NCBI GenBank assembly: GCA_008360955.1
Contig: LUCM01005926.1
Span: 4,100-68,099 of the forward strand
From: Fasciolopsis buskii
Lineage: Eukaryota > Platyhelminthes > Trematoda > Plagiorchiida > Fasciolidae
Direction of reading: 5' to 3'
Length of the DNA: 64,000 nt
This document shows, in pieces, positions 10,801 to 22,400 of the stretch (positions are counted from its first letter, which is position 1; every line of letters starts with the position of its first letter). Under the pieces are notes generated by a model. It was not told the DNA's origin, did no database searches, and saw only the letters and a list, made by a program, of their open reading frames with translations. A program made the translations under genes and the position numbers.

Positions 10801-13800
10801 CATTTTTCGGCCCATAAAAGAATTGCTGAATAAATTACTATTATGAACCCTCTAAAGTCGACTCATAAATTCAAATTCATCAATAATCCTTGTTAGTCGT
10901 AGCTCAAATTGTTGGTTTATGTGAGGCTCTGGTCGTTTGAAGTTTAGGTTGTAAACATTTCCTCACCAGTCTAGATGATATCGTCAGTGCATGTGCGCAC
11001 ATGTTTTGAAATACCTAGCTAGTTGTCTTTCTTGCCCTAATTATTGATTCTCTCCTAGGCTACTGTCTTCCTAGTGAATGGATTCTACAACACGAAATAG
11101 TGGTTTACAAATCCGGAGCACCAAACTCAGAATGATGAAAGAAAAATAATAATTAGCCACGTGGTCATTCAGCACGCCAGATACGATGCACATTTTGTGG
11201 AACCAGATGGAAAATTGACCAGTTGTCTTGGCTAGAGCCTGGAATTGCTTCCCTTTGCTTGTGAGATCTTCCTGTTCAACGAAAGTATTTACTGATGATG
11301 ACAGAGATGCCACTGCTCATTCACTGGTCGGTAAGAGTTGATTAAACTTGTTCGGTAGTTCATCTGCCTGTTTCTGGAGTACGGTCTAACTGACGCTCAA
11401 CGCTATCTTTCTATCGGTCCCGGATCACCTCTCCTAATGCATTATGACTCTTCAGAGTCTCCTCACTAATGAACCTATTTTTAATAATGATTCATTTAAC
11501 TGACTGAGTATTATTCAATCTAAACAATAGAAATGTTAGTAGTACTAATTCCAAAAAGATATTACCAAAGATAGATTTTCATAATATCCCAGTTAGTAGG
11601 ATAAACATGTAAGTTTTGTTGAATAAGTTGTAATCGCTCTTATTCATATGGGACAACAGAAAAAAGTTGCATCGCCTAGGGTTACCGCGGCTAACAGGAA
11701 GATGGCTTCCAGATGTTCAAACTCCACTGCTGACTGTTTGTTGCATGGAATGCAAATGATATCTGAAAAGTAAAAGGCGTTTGAATAATACACTTAGAGA
11801 TTGTCTGTAAAAGCCTAATATAAACGTGCGCTCGGGAAGACCCCTACCCCATATAAAGATGGGAGCACGGTTTTTCCACAGTGTGTGGTAAACGTTATCG
11901 GTTCGATTGTGAAGTACGACACGATCGGTCGAAAATAGATAATTAAAATTCAGATTTCGCTAGTTAAAATGTATTTAGTAATAAGTAAAGTTTTGCCGTC
12001 GTCTTCGGGCAGGGATGAACAGTTACGAAATGCGTCCGAGCTTTCCTGGTGGGTGTTATTAGTTGAGCAAGACTAAAACCTTTACACTTGAATTTCGTTG
12101 ATTTTCTGTCCTAAGGTAAATAATCCTTAATTAAAATCGACGTCATTCCAATGTCTTGTTCTTTCTTGAATAAGTGTATTCTTGGTATATCCAAAATGAG
12201 GAGAGCAATAATGTTATCTGGATAACATGTCATAAAACTTTCCGGTGTCTATCTGTTTAGGTAATGTTCTTTTTTCACTAATGATAAAAATCTTGCATTA
12301 ACCAATTACTTATTTGTTTTCACGGAAAATCTTAAACCAGAAACTTTAAACTCACAATTTTGTTGAAAAGTGATTACAGATTTCCTAACGGTCTTTACAA
12401 ATTGCTGGCTAGGGCACTGAGAATCGCCATCGAGCACCCAAACAATGGACACCAAATCTCCTACACACTTCGGATCCATTTCGTTTGCTTTTCACATGCA
12501 GATAATCAAACTGGACCCACCACTACAACTTGAGCTTCTCGCTCCCCCTTCCCCCGCCTCGCTCAGCTATATTCCTTCTATTTCCGAATATTACCACCTG
12601 AACTAGCTAAATATCACGGCAATCGACGCCATGACAAACCACGTTGCATTCAGGTGATTGCCTTCTCTCCTTAAACTCAACTGGTCCTGTGCACCTAAAC
12701 TCGTGACCTGTGGGTGGTCTACGAAATGTTTGGACCACGATAAAGCTCGTGGCACACCCAGTCTTTCAGGGTCAGAAAAACCGACCAGTTGATCCACTGA
12801 GATCAGACGCTCATCTGAACCTAAGTACGTTAGCACCAGTTGTGCGTACGCAATATGGACAAGTCTTGCCAACAGAGAAATAGCTACTGGGAGGTCACTA
12901 GTGGGTGCGTTGATCACAGCTTAACTTTGTAGAAACTGTTTGTAGTAAAATGGATGTAAACGTTCTTTCTGTATCTACGCTGATGAGTGTGAGCATGCCA
13001 TTCCCTTTGTATGTGGATCGATCCGGCTGACACACATATGCAAGCTTCTGCGATCGATCCACCCGACGGCTTGTGACAAACGCGCATGAGAAATATATAT
13101 AAGTGCACGCGCATGTACGTTTAATTGTCTGGATTTATTCTGAGTGTTTCTAGGTGTGTATCAGACTAATCACATGGTTCGTGTGGTTCTTCCGTCAGAT
13201 CATACTGTATTCGCCTGAGGCGAATATGTAGTCATCCAGATTATTACTCCCGCTTAGATACTAGTTGTTACTGCGCCAAGGTGCGAACAGCCTATAATTG
13301 ATGTTTCATGTACAAATAAATTACTACATACCTTTCAAGAATACATGTTCTGATTATACCCGTTTCAACTAACCCGTTAGGTTTTATCCCAAAGCACTAG
13401 AGTTAACCGACAATCGCCTGAGCCACTGACTCGTCTGTACTTGACCCTGATATGGGCTTGCCCAAATACCAAGTCAAAATGGGTATTATTACATCTAAGT
13501 ATATACATTAAAAAAGGCAAACGTCGAACTGTATTTTCGGAAGGGTCATTTTTAGAATTGCTTCTACCATATAACTCCTGGTCGGTCACAGCAGGGGGAA
13601 TTCATGAATATCAACCGAAGTTTCAGTCTTACTACTGCCAACATGATCAGTAAGCAAGTTTGAGATAAACACTGTGGTTCCGGATGGAATCCAACGCCGA
13701 ACCGACACGAGATATGTTAAGACGATTCAACACACTCTTCAAGATAGGCATGCTAGTAAAAGGTTAATTCACCTAGCTCATTTGTCTGCTTCGTTTAATG

Positions 13801-14903
13801 GTTCATTTCCAAACAGTGGTGTAACTGAGGGTAAACTGACAATATGCCATGGCCACCCATAACTCACGTTCACATTTGGCCCTGCACTCATCTACAGACG
13901 TATTGTATTCATCGTCCGCAAAACTAGCTGCTTTCAAGGATTTGTTCCACGATTACCTTATCTGACCCGCATAACAAGGCATGAACTTTTGATAAAGTGT
14001 TGAGTAGTGTGGCCTTGAGTATTGGAGAACTGAAGTCCTATGATTGCTCTTTGATTTATTTTGTACCCCTGTAAATGTCGATCCTACGGGCAAAACAGTT
14101 TTTTAATCTCTCGTAGGCTGCTTGGCTGCACTACAGTATGTGGATAGTCATTTCTAACTAATATATTCGTTATCGCCTTTGGTTATAACAAACTATTTCG
14201 CCTAGTTATTCGATTTTAGCAACAGAATTGTTACGCGGCAACCGATCAATACACGCTTTCCACAATATTCCAAGATTATTTCAAAATTGTTGGAATTCCT
14301 ATAGAAAATATTCGGGAATAGCTAAGTAAATGTTTGTTTTTATAAGTTCCTGCCAGAATATTTCCTCTCATTAAGCAACGAGGTGGTGTACGTATAATTA
14401 ATGCACTACGCACGCACAGAGGTAATATTGGAGGATGGATCACATTTCGTGACTATTTGAACAAAGTTTCAGTGAGCCATTTGAGTGGCATTCCTGAATG
14501 ATTTTTACATCATTTTGGATCATTTGAATATATCCCCGATATAATGAGGGAAATACCATAGAATACCAGTCGAGTAGAGCGACATCATTTTCCAATAAAC
14601 CGTTGATCACTTTCTACCCTAGGCCCTACATTTCTACTTGGGAAGTGGTTTCTACATATTCAGACAGTCCAATCAGAGACGAGGTCAGCTTACCATAGGC
14701 AACGTGAAATTAGCCTCAAGATCATAATTTTGGCCGCTGGCATCACTGGTTTGTATGCAAAGTATTGATTTGTTGTAAAATAGGCAGAAACATAATTAAT
14801 GTTTAGGATAAACTGCCATTTCACAGTCACTGTAACTGAAGAGAGCAGAGTTCGAATTGCCCCAACAACGGATGTTTCTGACTTTTGCAGACCATACGTG
14901 TGC
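7871..14903. other. Gene-poor stretch, no recognisable gene
   Basis: Several unrecognised open frames occur: 9511-9753 (+), 10057-10425 (+, 122 codons) and 12603-12917 (-, 104 codons). The last begins its frame near two non-coding A/T-rich flanks and has no known motif. None has a start context, splice pattern or family signature that I can defend. Confidence 0.45.
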
Positions 14904-14905
14904 AT

Positions 14906-14937
<32 letters not shown>

Positions 14938-14938
14938 A
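14904..14938. repeat. AT dinucleotide microsatellite
   Basis: An interrupted run of TA units, visible directly. Confidence 0.95.
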
Positions 14939-16375
14939 TTTACTGTACTTTTAGCGTTTTTAAAGACGTCATCCTTACCGATTTCGTTACCTATCGTAAA
15001 CTAATCCCTTTCCCGGGGAACTGTGCTTTTGCACCCTCTTACTGGCAATGGGATTCATGAATCTCTTGTAACCGAATTTACATCAGTTGCATCAATATTG
15101 TTGACACACTCGACCTTTGTTATGTCCAGCTCAGACACAGCGTCTGAACCAAGTCGGCGTGTGGTATCGCACACTTGCTCTGCCTATTCGCTATACATAG
15201 TTACACCACAATAACCCTGAGGTGTCTGCCTCAATTATTTCGGTTATAATGGTCTACTTGTGCTTGTTTGTTTATTCGATGTATGGCTATTGGACTGTTC
15301 ATAAAACCCATGACTAAGTGGCCCTTTGTCTCTAAAGTGAGTCGATTTTCTCACACATTCAACCAACATATGAGTCGAACGGTTGTCCATGAAAGTTTTC
15401 TCTGATGCTGGTGAGCTTCTTTGTGCTGATCTACTTTCGCTTGATTTTCCTTCTTGGAAGCAATTTTCAGCAATTTACGGCCAACCGACAGTTAGTTCCT
15501 CACACTCTGCTTTGGATGTTAGAAACACAAAGCTGACCTTCCATTTGATAAATTCCGTTTATCGATCGACTTCAATCTTCGTATTTTTAGCTTCAGATTG
15601 CCTTCCTGAGCAAATTTTGCTGTTGTAAACTCGGGATGTCCCAACGAATAAGGATGTAGCCTCTGTTTCAATTGCCAACCAAATTTAATTTACTACCCAG
15701 TAGTTTTCCTATTAAGTTTGGCGACTATTCACAGTTGTTTCAATGTGATCAGATTTCCACCTTTGGGATCTAATGACGGTTATTATAATTATGATGAAAA
15801 TAATGCTAATAGTCAATCTTGGACCAGAATATAATTGTCCAGGAAAACATCAGCAACATTCTCTTGATCAGCCCCTTCAAATTTCACCTCTGGAACATGG
15901 TATGGTGTACACAGAAGATAGTCAAACGTACATTCATATCTGAAAGTCTTCCTTTCAAACAAACTTCCTGAGGTGGCTTAAATTGGAGTAGTCCTTATCT
16001 TTGGATGGAAAATAATGCATGTATGTGGAACCAACTTGGCTTACGAAAATAGTATTTATGAAAGACCCAAATTTTCTCTACGCTGATTCAAAAGTTTGAG
16101 TTTTACAATATATTTTGTATTTTCTTGGCAATCACTTATCCTTCAGGGTACCACCGAATGTCTGGGGTAGTTAAACACTCTTGTGGTTTCCGACCGATTC
16201 TGTCTGCATTTTAGGAGAAGACAAATCGATTGATTTTGTTGCGCAGAGGACTGAGAGTACATTAGCCCCTTGCAATCCACCGAAGTCATGTTCTATCTCC
16301 CATTGAAAAATCTTCAATCAGAAACAACATCACAGTCGATAATTCCCGATAAAATCCACTCACGGTACCGGTGTA
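14939..16375. other. No recognisable gene
   Basis: Short open frames only (15023-15214 and 15383-15628 on the plus strand, and a serine-rich antisense frame across 15265-15495). None is recognised. Confidence 0.45.
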
Positions 16376-16377
16376 TG

Positions 16378-16389
16378 CACACACACACA

Positions 16390-16428
<39 letters not shown>
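16378..16428. repeat. AC then AT microsatellite abutting the 3' end of a Penelope-like element
   Basis: About six AC units are followed by GC and then about 18 AT units. The run ends where PLE sequence begins. Confidence 0.95.
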
Positions 16429-16431
<3 letters not shown>

Positions 16432-16452
16432 GAGTTGAGAAGGCGTACACTG

Positions 16453-16508
16453 AGTTAATACGTTTATCGTGACGTTTCGATCCAAACTAGGACTCGTTGT
16501 CAAACTTG
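16453..16508 (-). ncRNA. Hammerhead-ribozyme-like segment in the PLE 3' tail
   Basis: Minus-strand order: TGACAACGA (in the place of CUGANGA), a stem GTCC/GGATC around TAGTTT, GAAA, then a perfect 4-bp stem III (ACGT, 8-nt loop, ACGT) ending in a GUA cleavage-type triplet. AGTT before the core can pair with AACT after the triplet as a short stem I. The core has extra bases relative to consensus and stem II has a bulged T. I recall minimal hammerheads being described in PLE terminal repeats. This is a family variant or a decayed copy; activity is not implied. Confidence 0.4.
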
Positions 16509-17138
16509 AATGAGTGATTGAATGGGATCGCTAGTTCCGTTCGGTCTTGTGCACTGTCCGTCTGTTTGTCTCTCTATTCTGCATCGGGGTCTTGTTAGGA
16601 TGACGTAATGTTTGTCAATCTCCACATGCCGATTGAACGAGTTATTCGAGTGGAGGGCTTCAAGAATCAGTCGCTCCCCCTTTCTGTTTGCCCGGCTGAC
16701 TACCTTTGCGTTGTTGATGTTGACCTCATGGCCTGTTTGTGCACAGTGGTTCCATATCTGCGAGTGTGGGTCAGCGCGTCGTAGGGCTAAGCTATGTTCG
16801 TGCAAGCGTGTGCGTAATTGTTTGCTTGTCTCACCGACATACTGTTTGTCACATCCGAGGCACGGAATGGCACAAACTACCCCTGACTGGTCGTGCTGGT
16901 CGACGCGATCTTTTCCGTTGAATAGAACAGATCTCAGGGTGCCGGTCGGTTTGTGGGCGATTGTGATATCTAGTGGACGTAGGATGCGTTCGACCGCTTC
17001 GGATACTCCCCGTATGTATGGAAGTACCACGATCGATCTGGTCCTCTTTGTGTTTGCCCTCTGCCTTCTGCGAATACAAGCGTTGATGAAAGACTTTGGA
17101 TATCCATTGACCGCAAATAACGTGAACAACCTAGATTG
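16500..17138 (-). CDS. PLE polyprotein, GIY-YIG endonuclease part (downstream of an in-frame stop)
   Basis: This continues the RT frame after the TAG, reading QSRLFTLFAVNGYPKSFI, and ends in a TGA at 16500-16502. The GIY-YIG domain is recognisable from GVVCAIPCLGCDKQYVGET, with the PLE-typical C-x-x-C between the two halves of the motif. It continues with SKQLRTRLHEH (the catalytic Arg helix), H...TGHEVN, and a glutamate in GERLILEAL. PLE endonucleases nick the target DNA to prime reverse transcription. There is no initiator ATG near its start, so on its own it is unlikely to be translated. I treat it as the second half of one protein cut by a nonsense change (CAG to TAG is the simplest explanation), although a sequencing error or stop-codon readthrough is possible. 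Confidence 0.88.
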   Translation of the reverse strand, partial: QSRLFTLFAVNGYPKSFINACIRRRQRANTKRTRSIVVLPYIRGVSEAVERILRPLDITIAHKPTGTLRSVLFNGKDRVDQHDQSGVVCAIPCLGCDKQYVGETSKQLRTRLHEHSLALRRADPHSQIWNHCAQTGHEVNINNAKVVSRANRKGERLILEALHSNNSFNRHVEIDKHYVILTRPRCRIERQTDGQCTRPNGTSDPIQSLIQV

Positions 17139-18635
17139 CTATTGTTCCCGTAGGTGCTGTGTACTGCAGTGTGTGTCGGCTCGATGGAACAGGGTACGCA
17201 CACAGCTCTTTAGGTGGCAGGTTGGATGGTTGCTTTTAAAATTGAGTATGCGGTCCGTCGTCGTCGGTTTTCTGTAGACGGTTGTCTCTATGCTCCCGTT
17301 TGGTTGCCTCATAATTAGTACGTCGAGAAACGGTAGAGCCGAGTCTTCTTCCTCCTCCGTGGTGAATTTTATGCTGGGCACTAGCGCGTTTGCGTGTTCA
17401 TCAAATTGGTCCATTTCTGTTTTTTCTAACACAACAAATGTATCATCAACATATCTGATCCATAAGCGTGGGCGGTTTGTTTCGAATGCCTTTGTCTCGA
17501 ATTGTTTCATGGTTGCATCTGCTAACAAGCCTGATAGTGATGATCCCATGGGCGTTCCTCTTATTTGCTTATATACCGTCCCATTGAACTGTAGGTATGT
17601 TTCCATGCACAATTCTATCAAATGCATTATATCGTCCTTGGACATTGCTGTTCTATCTGATAAGTTGGAGTCCTTCTCCATAAGTTGGCGCATGCTGTCC
17701 AGTGCCATTTGCCTTGGAATATTTGTGAACAGTGATGTGACGTCGAATGAGACCATAGCTTCGTTTGCTTCTAACTTGAGGTCTCTGATTTGTTCTAGGA
17801 ATGTGGCAGAACTCTTCGTGTCGTTTTGGTCCTGTGGTAGGCATGGGCGTAGGAGACGGAAAAGGTACTTCGCTAGCTGATAGTTTGGTGCTGTTGTCGT
17901 TGCGACAATGGGTCTAAGCGGCACCCCCGGTTTATGGACTTTAGGAAGTCCATATATCCTGGGGACGGGTCCTTCTGTAGGCTTTATTTGGTTGTACTGT
18001 TCATCGCTGATTTTCTTGCTTTTTCTCAAAGAGTTCAGTTTTCTGTTGATTTTGGCTCGAAGTTCTTTGACTGGATTTCCTTTCACTGGTTGGTAGATCT
18101 TGTTATCATCCAGTAATATTTTCATCTTCGCTCGGTATTCAGCATTGTCGAGCACTGCTATTGCATTACCTTTGTCTGTGGAAAGTATGACTATTTCTCG
18201 ATTTTTCTGGAGTGCTTTTACAGCTTTGATTTCGTTATCAGGTAAATGATATTTTCGCCTAGGGTGCGCGAGTTGTTGACAGATTTTTGCCCGTATGTCC
18301 TGGCGCGTCTCTTCCTTTAGTGCGTGCTTCCGTATTGCTGATTCAATGGAAGCAATGAACGTGGGATGCTTGGCGTTGGCGTGGTTGAATGTTAATCCTT
18401 TCAGTGGCACGGACTTTTCGCTTGGTAGTAGCTGGTGGCCCGAGTAATTGTAGATTGGTTCGGCATATTGAGGTTTCGTTTGATTGAGCGCGGCGTATTT
18501 CTTGGTGAGTCTGTCCCTCACCTTTGAGCGGTTTGTGTTCGATGTGATTTCAATGACCGCTTTTATTCTTCTAATCCAACTGGCATCTAATATGTTTGAG
18601 GCATCCCGTTCGAATCGATTTTGATGGCTTTCGTA
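17139..18635 (-). CDS. PLE polyprotein, N-terminal and reverse-transcriptase part
   Basis: The open frame runs from the AT microsatellite to a TAG at 17141-17139. The first dozen codons of the frame (IYIYIY) come from the microsatellite, and no convincing native start is visible. Counting the microsatellite codons, the PLE-specific N-terminal region contains ILSTDKGNAIAVLD (about 163-176). RT motifs follow in order: IYGLPKVHKPGVPLRPI (240-256), motif A VSFDVTSLFTNIP (308-320), motif B RGTPMGSSLSGLLAD (372-386), motif C WIRYVDDTFVV (405-415) and PFLDVLI (448-454). All three catalytic aspartates (FDV, YVDD) are kept. The enzyme copies element RNA into DNA at a nicked chromosomal target in the nucleus. 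The stop separates it from the endonuclease half, which continues in the same frame at 17138. Confidence 0.9.
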   Translation of the reverse strand, partial: YESHQNRFERDASNILDASWIRRIKAVIEITSNTNRSKVRDRLTKKYAALNQTKPQYAEPIYNYSGHQLLPSEKSVPLKGLTFNHANAKHPTFIASIESAIRKHALKEETRQDIRAKICQQLAHPRRKYHLPDNEIKAVKALQKNREIVILSTDKGNAIAVLDNAEYRAKMKILLDDNKIYQPVKGNPVKELRAKINRKLNSLRKSKKISDEQYNQIKPTEGPVPRIYGLPKVHKPGVPLRPIVATTTAPNYQLAKYLFRLLRPCLPQDQNDTKSSATFLEQIRDLKLEANEAMVSFDVTSLFTNIPRQMALDSMRQLMEKDSNLSDRTAMSKDDIMHLIELCMETYLQFNGTVYKQIRGTPMGSSLSGLLADATMKQFETKAFETNRPRLWIRYVDDTFVVLEKTEMDQFDEHANALVPSIKFTTEEEEDSALPFLDVLIMRQPNGSIETTVYRKPTTTDRILNFKSNHPTCHLKSCVRTLFHRADTHCSTQHLREQ

Positions 18636-18638
18636 TAC

Positions 18639-18639
18639 G

Positions 18640-18668
<29 letters not shown>
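18639..18668. repeat. AT microsatellite at the 5' edge of the PLE
   Basis: About 15 TA units lie immediately upstream of the PLE reading frame. The sequence just beyond (GAGCACACGTAC) recalls the AC-containing flank on the other side, as expected if one compound microsatellite was the target. Confidence 0.95.
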
Positions 18669-18671
<3 letters not shown>

Positions 18672-19129
18672 CACACGTACATCTGTACATGAAATGTGAT
18701 TACTTGCCCATTGTTATTTGTGTCAGAGGGCGTCCTCATTCGATCTAGTGCAGTTTAACTAAAGGCTCCACAAACTAGAATGGTTCCTTTCCACAGGGAG
18801 AAATTATCTCCTGTGGCGTCGACTGAGTACGTAGGTGAGGATGTCCATTCACCAGTGTAAACGTTTCACCTTTGTTTGTTATCTCCAATCTCAGACTGCC
18901 TTCCTCGATTTTATTATCAATTTCGTTCGCACGACAGGTTGCTTCATCGTGATAGTTTAACCCATTCTTTATTTCGTAAGGCTTACGCATTACCGCATGT
19001 GATTTGAACTCGTGATGGTGTCTTGGAGTTGATTCGGTCCAGTTGTTTGTTCTCTCGTTTGATCACTGTTACGGCATTAATACTCTTGTCATAATTTATT
19101 GTAATATTCAGTAATGGTGTTCCGTAAGA
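18669..19129. other. No recognisable gene
   Basis: A 71-codon minus frame (18775-18990) with no known motif is the only open frame of note. Confidence 0.45.
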
Positions 19130-19460
19130 CAGAAAACGTGGAAAGATGTCTGCTTTACTTCAGCCACAAATCCTCGATCGATACTATCTCGCGGCCACTC
19201 TCCCATATTCCCACCAATCTTAGTGAGAAAGACTAAGTCGAACAGACAAAAGTTCGTCCATTAAGCAAAACCAAATAGTTTTTATTTGTCTTCGGTGAGC
19301 GATTTTCACTGACTGATGATTCTGTCGACTAATTCGGTCCCTCGGCACTGATCAACTTTCTCATGCGGCGTTTTTACTCCGGTTATTGATTGGCATAATG
19401 AGCGCGAAGTGGCCGTAGCTGTGTTGATCTCTAACTCGAAAATAGGTTATGACGAGTCAA
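19130..19460. repeat. 331-bp unclassified repeat, copy A
   Basis: Nearly identical to 30105-30435 in the same orientation. The core from 19147 to 19460 (314 bp) aligns without gaps with four differences, all transitions. The first 17 bp are more diverged, and similarity drops sharply after 19460. It has no open frame of note, no A-tail and no target-site duplication that I can see. The core happens to begin TG and ends near GAGTCA, but no primer-binding site or polypurine tract supports an LTR reading. Confidence 0.95.
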
Positions 19461-22400
19461 TACCAACTATTCTTACGAATATTACCAGGGGCTGTTTCAG
19501 ATTTGTGTGTGCTTTACTCTGAATTCGATCTACTCTGGCACCACACAGATGGGTTGAAGCGCGAGGTGTATCCCCTAAGGCGACTGTCCCGATTCAAATA
19601 AGTGGACATACTGTCAGAGAAGAAATTTAAGCCCAGCGAGCATGAAGTCTTTAGTTGTACCCCTGTATTCTATTCTATAATTACTGAACAGGTGACGGCA
19701 AGTCAGCACAAAACATCTAGCCCGCTTCAGAAAAAATGTATATGAATTTCAAGAGAAAACTGAAATTTGAACTACGCTAGCAATAACTTATCGTTCCCCA
19801 AATATTTTCTCAGGTGAATAATATCCAAAACTAGTTGGCAAATTGAACGAATTCACACTAGTTCAGTCCCTAATTCTTGTGTTCAAGGCTATTACGTATG
19901 CTTCTACCTCATATAATCACCGACTGTTGTGTGTTTGTCTGCCTTAGCTGAATAACAGCAATCAACCACGTATATACATCAACCTGAAAAGGTCGAGGTC
20001 TCAGGCCGTTAGCAGTATCAACATTCATACTCAGGAGAAGTCCATTGATCGCTCTCAGTATAAATCATGCGCGGTCAAAAATAGTGGTGGTGCGAACAGA
20101 TGTGTGTCCCCGACGATCTCGATCCCAACGTGAGAAAAAAACACAAAGCCACAAACAGACACGCACACGAATTGTGGAGTATTGACAATCTTAATGGGTT
20201 TATGCCATTCCCGGGTCATCTGATCGAAACTGCCCTAAGAAAAGTTGTCACTGGTAATCGAAACGTAGGCTTATTAACGCTTCCGATAACAACGCTGTTT
20301 TCCACAGATGCTTCCATGGAAATCAATAAAATTTGGAATTTCAGTAACTGCAAACAGTCGAACACCCTGTTTTTTCGGATCATCTGAAAGCTAATTGAGC
20401 AAAGCAGCCAATTTGATTGGCGGTTCAAAATATCCCAAAGGCTTGTCTCAGGGATGATACACAGAACAGCTGGTTCCTGAGGAGCCTAAAAAAACGTACC
20501 ACCGTTTCATCAGTGACACCACTGGGTTTACCCGACCATAATTCATACCTTCAAAGTACTGGTGGAAACTATACAGTGGGATTTATCATATCATTTTCAA
20601 AGTATTAATAGACCTAGATCCTCAGCAGTACTCTGCACACGAGATGAGGACAGCGTTTACCAAACTGCAGGGGTACTTTCATCCATCTTCAGATCCCTGA
20701 GTTTCTTAGTTCTCAAAGAACTATTGTAATACAAGGTGGCCAACAAGCTTGCTTTCACTAATTTGCACGTGATCAAGTACAGTGCGTCTCAGAAGTATGG
20801 TGGTCGAAAAATAGAAAAAATATTAGAAAAATTTGGGATGTCCCAACCGAGAATTTGCCATAGAAACGTTTGGATATCAACTTTGTCTACTGTGTAATTA
20901 CCGAGTAGTAAAAACATCATTCTTTAACAAAGGCCATTTTAACGGCTATGGATATTTACGTCTGTCGCAGCTCACTTAGGTTTTTGGTTTCCTTGATGTC
21001 ATGATCAGTGTATTTGGCTCTCAGGTCGCAAATACTTCTTCACAACTCAAGACAGAATCGTTGGCTCGGGTGCAAAATCAGAAGTAGTCTGTAGCCAAAA
21101 TGACTGATGACGTCCCCTCGGTTAGTGATCAAACATTTACTGTCGGAACCTCGTTGAAAACATTTCTGTTACATGGACAAAGAACTCCCAGATTTGATTA
21201 GCTGTTTCCTTGACAGTATCTGAAGCTTTTGTGACGCGATTTTCACCATCCAAGTTTTGTCTTGAAACTGATGTGTTTTGTACCTCAGGATGATGGTTTC
21301 AAAAGACTGGCAGTTGCATTCTTTTCTTAACATAAGAAAGTGAAAGTGTCATTATTTATTTATTAAAATGGCTCATTAGTTGCTCCAGACCCAAGTCTTC
21401 TGCTGTACTGTAGTTCTCCATGGAGATATTAGTCAGAAAAATCTATTGCTATGTAGGAAACTGGCTACTCTGGTATAAAGTCGGTGACGGCATTGTGTTA
21501 TATTCTATTGCACTTATATTTGATAAACCGTTGAATCAGCACGGATAACTGTTTGATTATGCTTTCATTCCAGATCACGGCCTTCAGATACGAATTTTAG
21601 TTTTGTATTCGATAAATACACACCGCTAAAGATCCACAAAAAGCAGAATAAAACAGCTGTCACGGTATTCAGATGGAAATGGGACGAAATATCCCACAGC
21701 GCAGAACCTAAACTTCATGATAATTGCTCTGATAAGAGTGCATACTTTTTATGGTATTTCCAATAGACTCTTTAAAGGGAGCAAGATATATGCACTCCCA
21801 TTTAGTTGCTATCATACCAAACACTGAGAAAAGCGTGGAAAAGTAGCGACTTCAAATTAATCATCAACAGATTTTTTCTGTTGCAACTTAAAGCTTCTGA
21901 CCATTCTGTCAAATCGCATTCAGTAACTGTTCAGCCCACTTATTGCAGTTTATTTTGTTGACATCCGCTGGCACGACCACGAGTATGGTATGTGCGTGGT
22001 GTGATTGAAGCAGTTAATTCTCTTCCTTCCTTGTAAAACCTGCTCTAGCAGAAAGGACCAAACTAAACGCCTCAGTCCCCGTCTTTGCCGGAAATCATAA
22101 TGGTATTGAATTCAATAACACAACTGATTCAGATATATGAATTAGAACTAAGGTCACCTGTTCCTAGCAGGCTGCTGATTGTTTCTCTGCCTCTGTTGCC
22201 TTCTAGATCAGGTCTTTTCTCCAATAATCAGGCCATGGGACCCTTAAGACTATAAGATACTTTGTTTTGAACGGTTCGGTATCATCGTCCCGTCCACAGG
22301 TCCACTGAGGAAGAGTGGTGGCGTGAAGGATGAGAGGTATGAATGAGTTAATGCGACTGTGATGAATCCCGCGGACAAAACTTACTTCCCTTACTTTCGG

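Larger units (their letters stand above)
16429..18638 (-). mobile_element. Penelope-like retroelement (PLE), EN-positive, nearly full length
   Basis: This is a 2.2-kb element on the minus strand with a telomerase-related reverse transcriptase followed in the same frame by a GIY-YIG endonuclease, the defining architecture of Penelope-like elements. It is flanked by AC/AT microsatellite on the left (16378-16428) and AT microsatellite on the right (18639-18668), consistent with insertion into a simple repeat. One in-frame TAG (17139-17141) is the only lesion seen in about 700 codons, so the copy is young. After the stop codon the non-coding tail contains a hammerhead-like segment. The 5' side starts inside the AT run with no visible untranslated leader or terminal repeat, so the copy is probably slightly 5'-truncated or lacks its PLTR. 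Confidence 0.9.

Noticed and set aside
15240..15500. Serine-rich minus frame ending TSRPL
   Set aside because: About 76 codons between stops, no start or splice support, no known motif; expected by chance in a window of this size.
19304..19330. CTGATGA inside the 331-bp repeat as a hammerhead core
   Set aside because: No GAAA or paired stem II follows at the required place.
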